From an uncultured Gammaproteobacteria bacterium (GTDB lineage Bacteria > Pseudomonadota > Gammaproteobacteria > UBA6429 > Thiohalophilaceae), in NCBI GenBank assembly GCA_913064945.1, contig CAJYAN010000002.1, positions 248,001 to 312,000 of the forward strand: a DNA stretch of 64,000 bases. The letters run 5' to 3'. Shown here piece after piece: positions 1 to 8,652 of this stretch (its first letter is position 1; every line of letters starts with the position of its first letter). The notes beneath the pieces were generated by a model, which was not told the origin of the DNA, ran no database searches, and saw only the letters and a list, made by a program, of their open reading frames with translations. A program made the position numbers and the translations under genes.

Positions 1-55
1 TTATGCTGGTTGCGAGCCTGATTAAACTCTACCGCATCGAAAATAGATAAAAACA

Positions 56-1060
56 TCAGGTTTTTTGGTAGCCACCTCCTGCGGCGATCTTTTTCTCCCA
101 GTTGAGGGCGGACTGGACGATTTTCTCCAGGTTGTCATACCTGGGTTTCCAGTTGAGGGTGCCATGAATCTTATCGACAATTGCGATTAATTGAGGTGGG
201 TCACCCGCACGCCGTGCTTCTTCAATAATGGTAATTGGTTTGTCGCTGACGTTGTTTACCATATCGAGAACATCACGCACACTATAACCATGCCCGTATC
301 CACAATTTAGTGTTGTTGAAACACCGCCCTTACGCAAATAATCCAGGGCACTGATATGTGCACTGGCCAGGTCTTCAACGTGAATATAGTCTCGGATCCC
401 GGTGCCATCCGGCGTCGGGTAATCTGTGCCAAAAATATAAATTTTGTCTCGTTTGCCGACGGCGGCTTCACAGGCAACCTTGATCAACAACGTGGCTTCC
501 GGTGTAGACTGGCCGATATTGCCTTCAGGATCGCAGCCCGCGACATTAAAATAGCGCAGGGCGACATAACGTAGATCACTGGCATGCGCTACGTCTCTCA
601 GCATCCATTCGGTCATTAGTTTAGATGTGCCATAGGCATTGATCGGCTGCAGTGGTGTTTCTTCTGTCACGGCGGGGGAATCGGGCTCACCATAGACCGC
701 AGCCGTAGAAGAGAAAATAAAATGTTTCACCTTGGATGCTTCGCAGCACTCAAGTAAGTTTCTCGAGCTGCAGGTATTGTTACTGTAATATTTTAGAGGG
801 TTGGAAACTGATTCTGGTACAATCGTATGTGCTGCAAAGTGCATGACGGTATCGACATTGTGTTCGGCCAAAATACGCATAATCAGGTCTTTATCAGCGG
901 TGTCTCCGACAATCAGCTCGCCATAACGTACGGCTTCTTTGTAGCCCTTTGATAAGTTGTCCAAAATAACAATGTTTTCACCAGCCTTGCCCAGTTGATT
1001 TACAACATGGCTGCCGATGTAACCCGCACCGCCGGTAACTAGAATCGAAGTCTTAGACAT
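56..1060 (-). CDS. galE: UDP-glucose 4-epimerase
   Basis: Interconverts UDP-glucose and UDP-galactose in the cytoplasm, giving precursors for surface polysaccharide. The 334-residue protein has the NAD-binding motif GGAGYIG at residues 10-16. It also has the short-chain dehydrogenase active site: FSSTAAVYG around residue 118, then Y143-G-T-S-K147. Length is normal for GalE. The ATG is at the ORF start but has no strong ribosome binding site. It lies 31 bp downstream of cysC on the same strand, so the two may be co-transcribed. A related epimerase specificity, such as UDP-GlcNAc, cannot be excluded from sequence alone. Confidence 0.9.
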   Translation of the reverse strand: MSKTSILVTGGAGYIGSHVVNQLGKAGENIVILDNLSKGYKEAVRYGELIVGDTADKDLIMRILAEHNVDTVMHFAAHTIVPESVSNPLKYYSNNTCSSRNLLECCEASKVKHFIFSSTAAVYGEPDSPAVTEETPLQPINAYGTSKLMTEWMLRDVAHASDLRYVALRYFNVAGCDPEGNIGQSTPEATLLIKVACEAAVGKRDKIYIFGTDYPTPDGTGIRDYIHVEDLASAHISALDYLRKGGVSTTLNCGYGHGYSVRDVLDMVNNVSDKPITIIEEARRAGDPPQLIAIVDKIHGTLNWKPRYDNLEKIVQSALNWEKKIAAGGGYQKT

Positions 1061-1091
1061 TATTTTGCGCCAGATTAAAAGTGAAATTGAT

Positions 1092-1712
1092 TTAATTGAT
1101 GATATTACGAATCGTGAGCAAATTAATTACCTGACTCACACAATTTTCAAGCACTTCGGTGCCGGTATTCGTGGTAAGTTCCGGGTTGCCTGGTATTTCG
1201 TACGGTGACGTAATTCCAGTGAACTCCTTTATCTCTCCTTGACGCGCTTTTTTGTACAGTCCTTTCACATCTCTTTGTTCACAGACCTCAACAGGGGAGT
1301 TGCAATAAATCTCGAGAAAATCACCCGGAGTTACCATATTCCTGACGAGTTGCCGATCCGCCATAAAAGGTGAAATAAAGGCACTAAGGACAATGACGCC
1401 AGCATCGAGAAAGAGCTTTGATACATTACCGACGCGTCGAATGTTCTCCTTTCGATCTTCTTCGGAAAAACCGAGGTCTCCACATAGCCCATGCCGCACA
1501 TTATCGCCATCCAGGACATAAGTTCTGCAGCCCATTTGATGTAATCGTTCTTCCACCGCATGCGCCAGCGTGGATTTGCCTGCGCCGGATAGTCCGGTGA
1601 ACCACAAGATACAGCTCTTGTGTTGGTTCTGCTGTTCACGGCGAAGACGATTGACCGTGGCATGGTGCCAAACGGTGTTGCTGCTCCTGGTGTTTGTATC
1701 ATCCTGATTCAT
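1092..1712 (-). CDS. cysC: Adenylyl-sulfate (APS) kinase
   Basis: Phosphorylates adenosine 5'-phosphosulfate to PAPS with ATP. The 206-residue protein has the P-loop GLSGAGKST at residues 40-48, the DGDNVRHGL substrate-binding segment near 68-76, and a serine in VIVLSAF (about 110) where the family carries its phosphoserine. Length is typical of stand-alone CysC. No sulfate adenylyltransferase gene is in the window, so whether PAPS serves assimilation or sulfation of surface sugars (galE is next door) is open. It is transcribed divergently from the DHH gene across a 74-bp gap. Confidence 0.93.
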   Translation of the reverse strand: MNQDDTNTRSSNTVWHHATVNRLRREQQNQHKSCILWFTGLSGAGKSTLAHAVEERLHQMGCRTYVLDGDNVRHGLCGDLGFSEEDRKENIRRVGNVSKLFLDAGVIVLSAFISPFMADRQLVRNMVTPGDFLEIYCNSPVEVCEQRDVKGLYKKARQGEIKEFTGITSPYEIPGNPELTTNTGTEVLENCVSQVINLLTIRNIIN

Positions 1713-1786
1713 TATCCAACTTTTCCTACTTATATTTATCTCATAATGATAGAATTTTTATATGATGACTACAAACAATAAATATT

Positions 1787-2749
1787 GTGACTGACTACGA
1801 TATCTTTAATGGTGATGCCGATGGTCTGTGTGCGTTGCAGCAATTACGATTGTCTGAACCACGTGAGGCACAGCTGGTCACGGGGATTAAACGGGATATT
1901 GCACTGCTGACAAAGGTGTCGGTCAAGGCTGATGATTTCTTAACCGTTCTGGATATTTCCTTTGATAAGAATCGGCATGCGGTGATGTCCATATTATCGA
2001 CCGGTGCACATATTCGTTATTTCGATCATCACTTTGCGGGCGATATTCCGAAGCTTCCTGGATTAGAAACCCATATTAATACGGCTTCGAACACCTGTAC
2101 CAGTCTCATTGTCGATGCCTACCTCAAGGGCCAGCATTGCGCCTGGGCTGTGACCGGGGCCTTCGGCGATAATATGGCGCTGAGTGCCCGCGAGCGCGCT
2201 GCTGGTATGGGGTTTTCTCAAGACGAGCTGGGCCTGTTGCAGGAGTTAGGCACATACCTGAATTACAATGGTTATGGCGCCGACCTGTCCGACCTGTTTT
2301 TTCATCCGGCTGAACTCTTCACACAACTTCACCCCTACACAAATCCGCTTGAGTTTATTGCAGACAGTGAGGCATTCAGAATTTTGCAAAACGGGTATGC
2401 GGAAGATATGGACAAGGCCAGTCGACTGAGGCCTGAAAAAGCGGATAACGCGGCGGTCATCTATATGCTGCCAGATGAAAAATGGGCCAGAAGAGTCTCC
2501 GGTGTCTACGGTAATCAACTCGCCACGGCAGCACCGGCCAGGGCACATGCCGTTCTGACGGTGCAGGCAGATGGTCAGGCCTACACCGTCAGTGTGCGGG
2601 CACCGCTGGATGATTTGCGTGATGCCGACACGTTGTGCCGACAATTTGCCACCGGCGGTGGCCGCAAAGGGGCAGCGGGTATTAATCGACTCCCTGTCGA
2701 AGACTACCCGGCCTTTGTTAATGCTTTCTGGAAAATCTTTAAACGATAG
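1787..2749 (+). CDS. DHH family phosphoesterase
   Basis: A 320-residue protein of the DHH superfamily, metal-dependent phosphoesterases that act on phosphodiester or pyrophosphate bonds. The N-terminal metal-binding motif FNGDADGLCA is at residues 7-16 and the diagnostic D80-H81-H82 follows FD-type residues. The C-terminal DHHA1-like glycine-rich segment GGGRKGAAGI lies near residue 295. The best start is a GTG, because no in-frame ATG precedes the conserved motif. There is no clear ribosome binding site. The substrate (oligonucleotide or cyclic nucleotide) cannot be told from sequence. Confidence 0.85.
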   Translation: MTDYDIFNGDADGLCALQQLRLSEPREAQLVTGIKRDIALLTKVSVKADDFLTVLDISFDKNRHAVMSILSTGAHIRYFDHHFAGDIPKLPGLETHINTASNTCTSLIVDAYLKGQHCAWAVTGAFGDNMALSARERAAGMGFSQDELGLLQELGTYLNYNGYGADLSDLFFHPAELFTQLHPYTNPLEFIADSEAFRILQNGYAEDMDKASRLRPEKADNAAVIYMLPDEKWARRVSGVYGNQLATAAPARAHAVLTVQADGQAYTVSVRAPLDDLRDADTLCRQFATGGGRKGAAGINRLPVEDYPAFVNAFWKIFKR

Positions 2750-2783
2750 AAAATTGGTTCTAGTTACCAGTAAAACGCTCTAA

Positions 2784-2840
2784 TCCCTCGTACCTGGCAC
2801 TTAGAACCCCCTCGAACCTGGCTCCTAGGACCTAGAACCT
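2784..2840. repeat. Copy of a dispersed ACCTGG/CACTTAG intergenic repeat
   Basis: This AC-rich block between convergent genes contains CCCTCG, TACCTGG, CACTTAGAAC, GAACCTGG and CCTAGGACCTAGAACC. Related blocks, partly in reverse orientation, lie at 13601-13640 and 63681-63751, each just outside a gene end. The shared core is CCCTCG near CACTTAGAAC. It looks like a degenerate repeat family with no coding capacity. Confidence 0.5.
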
Positions 2841-2846
2841 ATTTTT

Positions 2847-3359
2847 TTAAGGGAATGCCGGCACGGTCGGTTCCACATCCCGCATATCGGCTTCCGGATG
2901 ATGGGTCTTCACCATGGCATGTATTTCATCCACACGCCTGGCCGGTACATCGACAATAAACAATATCTGCCCCATGGCGATCGCCGCCTGGAAGGGTTTT
3001 AGACGGCTATTGGGGATGTTGATGGCCACCATACTGGAGGTCCAGCTGCCCAGAAAGGCACCGCCGACGGTGATTGAAATCACGGACCAGACCTCCATGC
3101 CGGGTACGATCCAGCCAGTGGCCGCTGCCAGACTACCAAGCAAGGCACCGGTGAAGCCGCCGAGAATAAATCCCAGTTGGGTACCATGGACAATATCACT
3201 TTGCTGTAACAGGCCGGCCCTGGGCATATCGCCCAGACTCGCCTCGTCATTGGCGATGATATGAATATTCCTTTCCGGGACATGGGAGAGGAGTAATTCT
3301 TCATAGGCCTTGCGCGTGGCTGATAACGTGGGGAGTAAAAAGTATAAGCGTCGTTTCAT
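2847..3359 (-). CDS. DUF1269-like membrane protein
   Basis: A 170-residue protein resembling the DUF1269 family of unknown role. The N-terminal part has a mixed alpha/beta look. Two glycine-rich hydrophobic segments (about residues 65-82 and 90-113) could form a membrane hairpin like a glycine-zipper. A soluble tail follows. The start is firm: the ATG at 3359 is preceded by a near-perfect AAGGAGGTGG ribosome binding site. It is a single gene, convergent with the DHH gene. Confidence 0.6.
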   Translation of the reverse strand: MKRRLYFLLPTLSATRKAYEELLLSHVPERNIHIIANDEASLGDMPRAGLLQQSDIVHGTQLGFILGGFTGALLGSLAAATGWIVPGMEVWSVISITVGGAFLGSWTSSMVAINIPNSRLKPFQAAIAMGQILFIVDVPARRVDEIHAMVKTHHPEADMRDVEPTVPAFP

Positions 3360-3686
3360 ATTCCACCTCCTTTGAGAGGGTGAGAAGGGAACTACTTACC
3401 CAAGTATAGAAGTTGACGATCAATTGGGGAAATAAGCAGGATTGTTGGGCTCAATGGTGGCGAAGCATAGAAGAATTCTATGGCTTTTGGGGTAGGTAAA
3501 ATATAAGTTGAGGAATATGTTGCCATTCTGTCGCATGACGTATAATTACGCGCTTATTTCCCCTGTACCGATAGGTGTAAACCGGTGGGTCGCGTGGTTC
3601 AGGTGAGCGTGTTGAATAAACGGCGTTTATGAATATGGCATAATTGCCATAATATCTGCATCTATCCCGATAAGAGGTTTTAATTA
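3360..3686. other. Intergenic region upstream of cysG
   Basis: A 327-bp gap between two divergent genes. It must hold the promoters for the DUF1269-like gene and cysG. No convincing RNA gene, riboswitch or real ORF is visible; the short open frame across it on the minus strand has no homology that I recognise. Confidence 0.4.
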
Positions 3687-5105
3687 GTGGATTTTTTACC
3701 AATTTTTTTGAACATCAAGAACAAGCCCTGCCTGGTGATCGGTGGGGGGGAAGTGGCATCACGAAAAGTAAGCTTGTTAATTCGTGCCGGGGGTGACGTT
3801 ACCGTCGTATCGCCACAGCTGGGCTCAGAGCTGCAACACCTGCTTGATGAGGGCAAAATCAACTATCAGGCTGGCGTTTATCAATCAGATTTGGTGGGTG
3901 GCCAGGCCATTATTATTGCGGCGACCAATGATGAGGAGGTCAACAGGCAGGTGTCTGCACAGGCGCAGGCGCTAGGGATCCCGGTCAATGTCGTCGATAA
4001 CCCTGATTTGTGTGGATTTATTATGCCCTCGATCATAGACCGAACCCCGGTACAGATTGCGATATCGACAGGGGGAAGCTCACCAGTGCTAGCGAGACTG
4101 CTGAGGGCGCGTCTGGAGACCTTTATCCCGTCTGCCTATGGCAGACTCGCGACTATGGTGGAAAGCTTCCGAGAGCACGTCAAAGCGCGCTTTAAAGAGA
4201 CGGGTGATATTCGTCGTTTCTGGGAAAAAGTCCTGGAAGGCCCCGTGGTGGAGTTGCTGTTTGCCGGCAAAGACAAACTGGCCGAGCAGGAGCTGGCACA
4301 AGCCGTCGAAAAGGGTGCGGCACCTGATCACCGTGGTGAGGTCTATCTGGTTGGAGCGGGTCCCGGTGACCCGGACCTGTTGACGTTTCGAGCCCTGCGT
4401 CTGATGCAACAGGCCGATGTGGTGGTCTATGACCGCCTGGTTTCTGCCGCGATACTGGACCTGGTGCGTCGTGACGCGGAGTTTATCTACGCCGGCAAGG
4501 AACGTAACAAACATGCCATACAGCAGGAAGATATCAACGCCTTGCTGGCGAGACTCGCCAAAGAGGGCAAGCGTGTCCTGCGGCTAAAAGGCGGCGACCC
4601 CTTTATTTTTGGCCGCGGTGGTGAGGAGATCGAAACCCTGATGGCAGAAGGCGTGGCCTTCCAGGTCGTTCCGGGTATTACGGCGGCCGCCGGTTGTGCC
4701 GCCTATTCCGGGATTCCGCTAACACATCGTGACTATGTACAGTCCTGTACCTTTGTTACCGGACATCTGAAAGACGGGAGCATCAATCTCAACTGGATCG
4801 CCCTGGCGCAGCCGAGCCAGACCGTCGTCTTTTACATGGGCCTGCAGGGGGTTGCGACCATTTGCAAGGAGCTCATTGCCCATGGCCGTGACCCGAAAAC
4901 ACCGGCAGCTCTGGTTGAGCAGGGGACGACCCAAAATCAACGTGTCCATGTGGGCGACCTGACTACCCTGGCCGGGTTGGTCGAGGAGCGTGATGTCAAA
5001 CCGCCTACCTTGATCATTGTTGGTGAGGTTGTGGAACTGCATAAAAAACTGGCGTGGTTCGCTCCTTCAGGTGAGGTAACAGCAGATTATCCAAATACTA
5101 AATAA
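3687..5105 (+). CDS. cysG: Siroheme synthase (trifunctional)
   Basis: Makes siroheme from uroporphyrinogen III by methylation, oxidation and iron insertion. The 472-residue length fits the fused enzyme. The N-terminal dehydrogenase/ferrochelatase has the NAD-binding GGGEVASRK at 19-27 and the general-base aspartate in NVVD104. A dimerisation region follows. The C-terminal methyltransferase starts at about 219 with [11 protein letters not shown] and has the [13 protein letters not shown] loop. The start is GTG, with an AAGAGG-type ribosome binding site about 10 bases upstream. In this organism siroheme is the DsrAB cofactor and would also be needed for any assimilatory sulfite or nitrite reductase. 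Confidence 0.95.
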   Translation: MDFLPIFLNIKNKPCLVIGGGEVASRKVSLLIRAGGDVTVVSPQLGSELQHLLDEGKINYQAGVYQSDLVGGQAIIIAATNDEEVNRQVSAQAQALGIPVNVVDNPDLCGFIMPSIIDRTPVQIAISTGGSSPVLARLLRARLETFIPSAYGRLATMVESFREHVKARFKETGDIRRFWEKVLEGPVVELLFAGKDKLAEQELAQAVEKGAAPDHRGEVYLVGAGPGDPDLLTFRALRLMQQADVVVYDRLVSAAILDLVRRDAEFIYAGKERNKHAIQQEDINALLARLAKEGKRVLRLKGGDPFIFGRGGEEIETLMAEGVAFQVVPGITAAAGCAAYSGIPLTHRDYVQSCTFVTGHLKDGSINLNWIALAQPSQTVVFYMGLQGVATICKELIAHGRDPKTPAALVEQGTTQNQRVHVGDLTTLAGLVEERDVKPPTLIIVGEVVELHKKLAWFAPSGEVTADYPNTK

Positions 5106-5171
5106 GGTCAGTTACGCGAAAAAGCATTTGATATCGATCACGGCTTGAGTGCTGCGGTCAGGCACGGCTTA

Positions 5172-7640
5172 TTATGACTTAGGGAACTGTGTGACATTGC
5201 TTTTGCCGCCAACATTGAAGAGTGCCGCCAGCGGCTGCGGCCGTTCAATGCCATAGCCCTGTACAAAATCGACCCCGCATTCCTTTAATTTTCTGTAGAT
5301 CGCATCGTTCTCCACGGACTCAGCAATAATCTTTAGTCCCATGACATGGCCGATATGATTAACCGCCTCGATAATGGAGTAATTGACAGGGTTGTTGATT
5401 AATTCACTGACGAAGTAACCATCAATTTTAATATAGTCTACTGGCAGGCTGCTAAGATAGCCGAAGGAACTTAAACCACTGCCAAAATCATCCAGTGCAA
5501 ACAGACAGCCCATGCGTTTGATGGTTTCTATAAAGACTATGGCGCGTGACATGTTTGACATCGCGGCCGTTTCGGTAATCTCGAAAATGATAGTTTTCGG
5601 ATTTATCTTGTTGATTTTAAATTGTTCGATAAGAAAGTCCAGGAACCCTGGATCGCAAATTGACTGCGCTGAGAGATTAATATTGAACATGCACGAAGCC
5701 TCGCTCTGATGTTTCTTCAGCATGCTAAAGGTATGGCTAATCACCCAGCGATCGATATTATCCATGAGCTGATAGCGTTCAGCCGCGGGGATAAAAGTAC
5801 CAGGGGCGATAAGTTGATTATCTTCATCGTACATGCGTACCAGGATCTCGTGATGGGTTGGCAGATCATCTTCCTTATTGATGGGGCGGATTTCCTGTCG
5901 GTAGAGAATAAATTTGTTATTCTCTAACGAGTGTTTAATGGTTTGTAACCACTGCATATCGCCGGCACGCTTGATGATCTCCTCATCGTTAGGCTGATAT
6001 ACATGCACACGATTGCGGCCATTATCTTTGGCGATGTAACAGGCCGAGTCGGCCTTCATCATAAGTTCATTCAGATGAGTATCGTTGCTGGTGATTGGTA
6101 CCAGTCCAATACTGGCACCAGTGTTAAAGTTATGACCATGCCAGTTATATTCAAACGATTGCACCGTATTTTTAATCGCCTCCGCAATCTGTAGCGCCTT
6201 ATCCATGGGACAGTCCGTAAGGATGACACCAAATTCATCGCCCCCCAGACGAGCAAAAACATCGCCTTTGCGGACCTTTTCTTTAATGTGGGTCGATAAT
6301 TGACGCAACAGGTCATCACCTGCCTGATGTCCGCAGGTATCATTAATAATTTTAAACTGATCAAGATCGATGTAGCACAGGGCGTGGCTGGTTTTATCTT
6401 CCTGTGCTGAGATTAAGGTGTCGTTTAAACATGCCTCGAATTCCCGTCGATTGATCAGGCCGGTAAGGTCGTCGTGTGTTGCTTGGTAAGCGAGCTGATC
6501 AGACATATGCTGAATCTTTGAGACATCATGGAAGACCAGTACCATACCAATGACATTGTTTTTCTTATCCTTGATAGGGCTGGCAGTATCCTGAATGACA
6601 TACTCTTTACCATCATGGCGTAACAGGATTAACAAGGCATCGTGTTTTACGGTGGCTCCATGATGAATACAGGTCTCCAGTGGGTACTTGATGGGTGCAT
6701 TCGTCGTTGATGACCGGATAATAAAGACTTCATAGAGTGATTTTCCAGCGGCACTGCTGCTGGACCAGCCGGTGAGTTGTTCGGCGGCGGGATTGAGGTA
6801 AGTGATTTTGCCATCACAGTCCGTTGAAATCACGCCTTCACCGATTGACTCAAGGGTAGTTTGTGCCTTTATCTTTTCAAAGAACAGCATATCCGCATTC
6901 TGCTGTTGTTCTTTTTCCCGCATCTCATAAAGTGCATGGCTCATATCATTGATGCCTTCTTCCAGCACAGCAAGTTCGCCACCGGCATTTATATGTACGG
7001 TTTGATTGAGGGTGCCATGTTTGATAAGCCGTATGGCACCAGCGAGCTTGTAAATTGGTCCTGTAATAGTCCGTGCCAGATAAGAGGCGAGAAATGAAGT
7101 ACTCAAGATCAGAATGATAGTAATTAATATTCCATCGAAAACAATTTGCTGTTGACGTTTTTTTGCCGGGCCATCTGTCATGGTGACATTAACGTAACCG
7201 ATTAGAGAAAGGTTGCTTTTAATGTCGCCATTATTTGAAGTAACCTGATCTATGGCAAAATCATCAACCGTCACGGCGGTATGATAAATTGGACTGGTAA
7301 AAGTTAGACGCGGTTTTTTGCCGGTTGAGTTTTCTGTCAGATTGGGTTTTGAACTGGCAAGAATATTTAAATTTTTGTCAGTGATGGTGACAAATGAAAT
7401 TTCAGGGTCGGTAGATACGGCGTAGGCAATTTGATCCAGGGCATTATTATTGCCGGAAAAGATGCCATAGACACAAGCCGGGGCGAGCAGATTTGCTGTT
7501 TCCTGACCTCGTTTGTGCAGGGTTGAGGTAATGTCATTCAAATGCTCCCACAAAAAAAGCGTGGAGAGCAATACGCAGGCTATGATGAGCGGGAGAACAG
7601 AAATCATATTTGCCTTGATTTTTATGCTGAAGTTATTCAT
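5172..7640 (-). CDS. Membrane sensor with HAMP, PAS, GGDEF and EAL domains
   Basis: An 822-residue cyclic-di-GMP enzyme of the inner membrane. Order: transmembrane helix (about 13-31), periplasmic sensor region (to about 165), second helix (about 168-188), HAMP, PAS (about 258-375), GGDEF (about 390-550) and EAL (about 565-810). The cyclase motif is intact (RLGGDEFG) and has an RKGD inhibitory site five residues before it. The EAL part keeps EILVR, the FEITE metal ligand, DDFGSG and AESVEN, so phosphodiesterase activity is plausible too. It overlaps the upstream binding-protein gene by 8 bases, which implies translational coupling. Confidence 0.92.
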   Translation of the reverse strand: MNNFSIKIKANMISVLPLIIACVLLSTLFLWEHLNDITSTLHKRGQETANLLAPACVYGIFSGNNNALDQIAYAVSTDPEISFVTITDKNLNILASSKPNLTENSTGKKPRLTFTSPIYHTAVTVDDFAIDQVTSNNGDIKSNLSLIGYVNVTMTDGPAKKRQQQIVFDGILITIILILSTSFLASYLARTITGPIYKLAGAIRLIKHGTLNQTVHINAGGELAVLEEGINDMSHALYEMREKEQQQNADMLFFEKIKAQTTLESIGEGVISTDCDGKITYLNPAAEQLTGWSSSSAAGKSLYEVFIIRSSTTNAPIKYPLETCIHHGATVKHDALLILLRHDGKEYVIQDTASPIKDKKNNVIGMVLVFHDVSKIQHMSDQLAYQATHDDLTGLINRREFEACLNDTLISAQEDKTSHALCYIDLDQFKIINDTCGHQAGDDLLRQLSTHIKEKVRKGDVFARLGGDEFGVILTDCPMDKALQIAEAIKNTVQSFEYNWHGHNFNTGASIGLVPITSNDTHLNELMMKADSACYIAKDNGRNRVHVYQPNDEEIIKRAGDMQWLQTIKHSLENNKFILYRQEIRPINKEDDLPTHHEILVRMYDEDNQLIAPGTFIPAAERYQLMDNIDRWVISHTFSMLKKHQSEASCMFNINLSAQSICDPGFLDFLIEQFKINKINPKTIIFEITETAAMSNMSRAIVFIETIKRMGCLFALDDFGSGLSSFGYLSSLPVDYIKIDGYFVSELINNPVNYSIIEAVNHIGHVMGLKIIAESVENDAIYRKLKECGVDFVQGYGIERPQPLAALFNVGGKSNVTQFPKS

Positions 7641-8637
7641 GCGTTGCAGCCTTAAGCTTTTTTAGTAATGTTATTTCATCGTCAATTTTGATGCCGAGGG
7701 ATTTTGCCACCATTCTATTGACCGACACTGAAAAATAACGAGGATATTGTATGGCCGGTAATCCGGCATGTTTATTAAAAAAACCATCGATGGTCTCTGC
7801 TGCCTGGCGTGACAATTCAGGCAGGCTGGAGTAGACGGCAAAGAGTGCGCCGGCCTTTACAAAGTTATGCGAATAACCGATGACAGGTTTTCGGTAATGA
7901 TAGGCTGTGAGCAATATATTCTGTACCGTATGGCGGGTGTAGATGTCCGGATCAGGCAGAGACAGCAGTACATCCGATTTTTGTAAAACACGGCTTAGAC
8001 TATAGATTAAATTATCATTATCCGATATTTGTTGGCGCTCAATAGTAAAGTGATGTTTTGTCGCCAGACTTGTTAGTGCTGATAATCTTTCAGTAGCAGC
8101 GTGGTCGTGCAATATACCTATCGTCTCGAGTTCCGGCATGGCTAAGCGGGTAAGTGTTAAAACTCGATTAAGCGGCTGATCAATAAATATGACTCCACAG
8201 CGACTCGTCTGACAGAGGGCGGTCGATGTCATGATTTCCCTGTAGGTCTCGCTCGGCACGAGACTAAATAATACCGGGTTAGTGAACTTTTCCTGACTGA
8301 GTTTTAACGTGGCCCGGTTTCCAAGCATGAGTGTCAGCGGAAATTGTTTCATAATATCCGGCTGCCAGTCATTTAAAGCGATGACCTTAATATGAACGTT
8401 TTCAGCGCCGAGCTGTTTTAAATCGCTCTTGAGCTGTGCGATAAATTTCTGGTGTAAAGGTTGGTGTTCATTAATAACGGCGAGCAATTCATTTTCACCG
8501 GCCAGCAACAGGCGCGGAGTAATAGTTAATAGACATATTATTAAAAATGCATTGACTCGCCAGTTGCACATCAAACAATGCTGTACACCTGAGAACCGGC
8601 TGCATGCATCGTTTCTATTTGCGAATAAGCGCAACAT
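7633..8637 (-). CDS. ABC-type periplasmic substrate-binding protein
   Basis: A 334-residue protein resembling the ABC_sub_bind family (YhdP-unrelated, two-lobed periplasmic binding proteins without their own transporter). A hydrophobic signal segment runs from about residue 24 to 47. The start could therefore be the ATG at 8571 (residue 23, MCNWRV) rather than 8637; neither has a strong ribosome binding site. It sits between a TonB-dependent receptor (15 bp upstream) and a GGDEF-EAL sensor (8-bp overlap). No permease or ATPase gene is nearby, so it probably serves signalling, handing its ligand state to the sensor. Confidence 0.75.
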   Translation of the reverse strand: MLRLFANRNDACSRFSGVQHCLMCNWRVNAFLIICLLTITPRLLLAGENELLAVINEHQPLHQKFIAQLKSDLKQLGAENVHIKVIALNDWQPDIMKQFPLTLMLGNRATLKLSQEKFTNPVLFSLVPSETYREIMTSTALCQTSRCGVIFIDQPLNRVLTLTRLAMPELETIGILHDHAATERLSALTSLATKHHFTIERQQISDNDNLIYSLSRVLQKSDVLLSLPDPDIYTRHTVQNILLTAYHYRKPVIGYSHNFVKAGALFAVYSSLPELSRQAAETIDGFFNKHAGLPAIQYPRYFSVSVNRMVAKSLGIKIDDEITLLKKLKAATHE

Positions 8638-8652
8638 TTTTCAGTCTGTTGC

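Noticed and set aside
3-50. Open plus-strand frame at the window edge ending at TAA 50, possibly the 3' end of a gene convergent with galE.
   Set aside because: Only about 15 codons are visible and no family can be recognised.
3478-3702. Minus-strand 74-codon frame upstream of cysG.
   Set aside because: It overlaps the cysG start and has no recognisable protein features.
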